Origin: Endozoicomonas atrinae
GTDB lineage: Bacteria > Pseudomonadota > Gammaproteobacteria > Pseudomonadales > Endozoicomonadaceae
Assembly: GCF_001647025.1 (NCBI RefSeq)
Contig: NZ_LUKQ02000042.1
Coordinates: 1-34,459, forward strand
Reading direction: 5' to 3'
DNA: 34,459 bases
The position numbers and the translations under genes are program-made. How positions within the stretch are numbered: position 1 is the stretch's first letter; the number at the start of each line of letters is the position of its first letter. The notes beneath the pieces are model-generated. The model saw only the letters and a program-made list of their open reading frames with translations, did not search any database and was not told the origin of the DNA. Shown here in pieces: positions 34,281-34,459 of this stretch.

Positions 34281-34459
34281 CTGCCCAATCACGGGAGCAC
34301 AGACTGAACAGTCGACCAGCTTCGCTGCAAAGGTTATTCCAAGCTTCACAGCAACAATCTACAATATTTTCATAACCTGAAAATGCTTTGTTTGATAAGT
34401 CATGCTCCCGCATCCACTCCCATAGCCTTTCTGAGCTGTTTAACTCCGGTGCGAATGGT
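34253..34459 (-). mobile_element. IS630-family insertion sequence, second copy, 3' end, partial
   Basis: Identical in sequence to the left copy but inverted; both transposase 3' ends point into the window. The TA target duplication is at 34251-34252, inside codons of the preceding gene. The rest of the element is beyond the window edge. Confidence 0.8.
34270..34458 (-). CDS. IS630-family transposase, C-terminal fragment (second copy)
   Basis: The same 62-codon C-terminal fragment as at the left edge, with identical bases, ending at a TAG at 34270-34272 on the minus strand. Its identity with the left copy shows recent transposition or gene conversion. The N-terminal part lies outside the window. 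Confidence 0.82.
   Translation of the reverse strand, partial: PFAPELNSSERLWEWMREHDLSNKAFSGYENIVDCCCEAWNNLCSEAGRLFSLCSRDWAVIQ

Larger units (their letters stand above)
34250..34459. repeat. 210-bp perfect inverted repeat, right copy
   Basis: Exact reverse complement of 1-210, as described for the left copy. Confidence 0.95.

Overview
The window reads as a fragment of a gammaproteobacterial chromosome. The ribosomal proteins, EF-G, EF-Tu, GlpX and YihD are all of gammaproteobacterial type. A moderate-GC background, insertion-sequence debris and a giant secreted adhesin would suit an Endozoicomonas-like, host-associated marine bacterium, but the genus is my inference. The window begins and ends in the same sequence in inverted orientation: bases 1-210 and 34250-34459 are perfect reverse complements. 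Both carry the 3' end of an IS630-type transposase, so the fragment lies between two inverted copies of one insertion sequence (IS), probably because assembly stopped there.

Left part (1-4050): the left IS end is followed by an uncharacterised protein with one hydrophobic segment, then TlyA (S4 + FtsJ-type rRNA 2'-O-methyltransferase). TlyA abuts tail to tail a small secreted protein of unknown function. Next on the minus strand come yihD and glpX (class II fructose-1,6-bisphosphatase), separated by a terminator hairpin.

Housekeeping core (4050-9210): a complete str operon, rpsL-rpsG-fusA-tuf. It has a good sigma-70 promoter (TTGACG-17-TAAAAT), a leader hairpin, a hairpin between fusA and tuf, and a strong terminator after tuf. 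rpoBC is not upstream and rpsJ is not downstream, so the operon stands apart from its frequent neighbours. A 262-bp non-coding foldback element with TA target duplication (MITE-like) follows; it sits exactly in the stop codon of an O-methyltransferase gene.

Accessory part (10424-34250): a SapC-family protein, a secreted trypsin-like zymogen, a 6499-residue two-partner-secretion exoprotein (TpsA, resembling LktA-type filamentous adhesins), its outer-membrane transporter (TpsB, start codon directly after the tpsA stop), and an acidic membrane-anchored protein whose 3' end is cut by the right IS. All five point the same way. The TpsA uses more than half of the window: a TPS-like N-terminus, long beta-helix repeat tracts, a coiled-coil/acidic-linker insert, a Tyr/Trp-rich island with a CxxC, a helical domain, and a C-terminal tract with a recently duplicated ~249-residue module. 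A plausible, unproven reading is a surface-adhesin locus with its own secreted protease. No tRNA, rRNA or CRISPR array was recognised.
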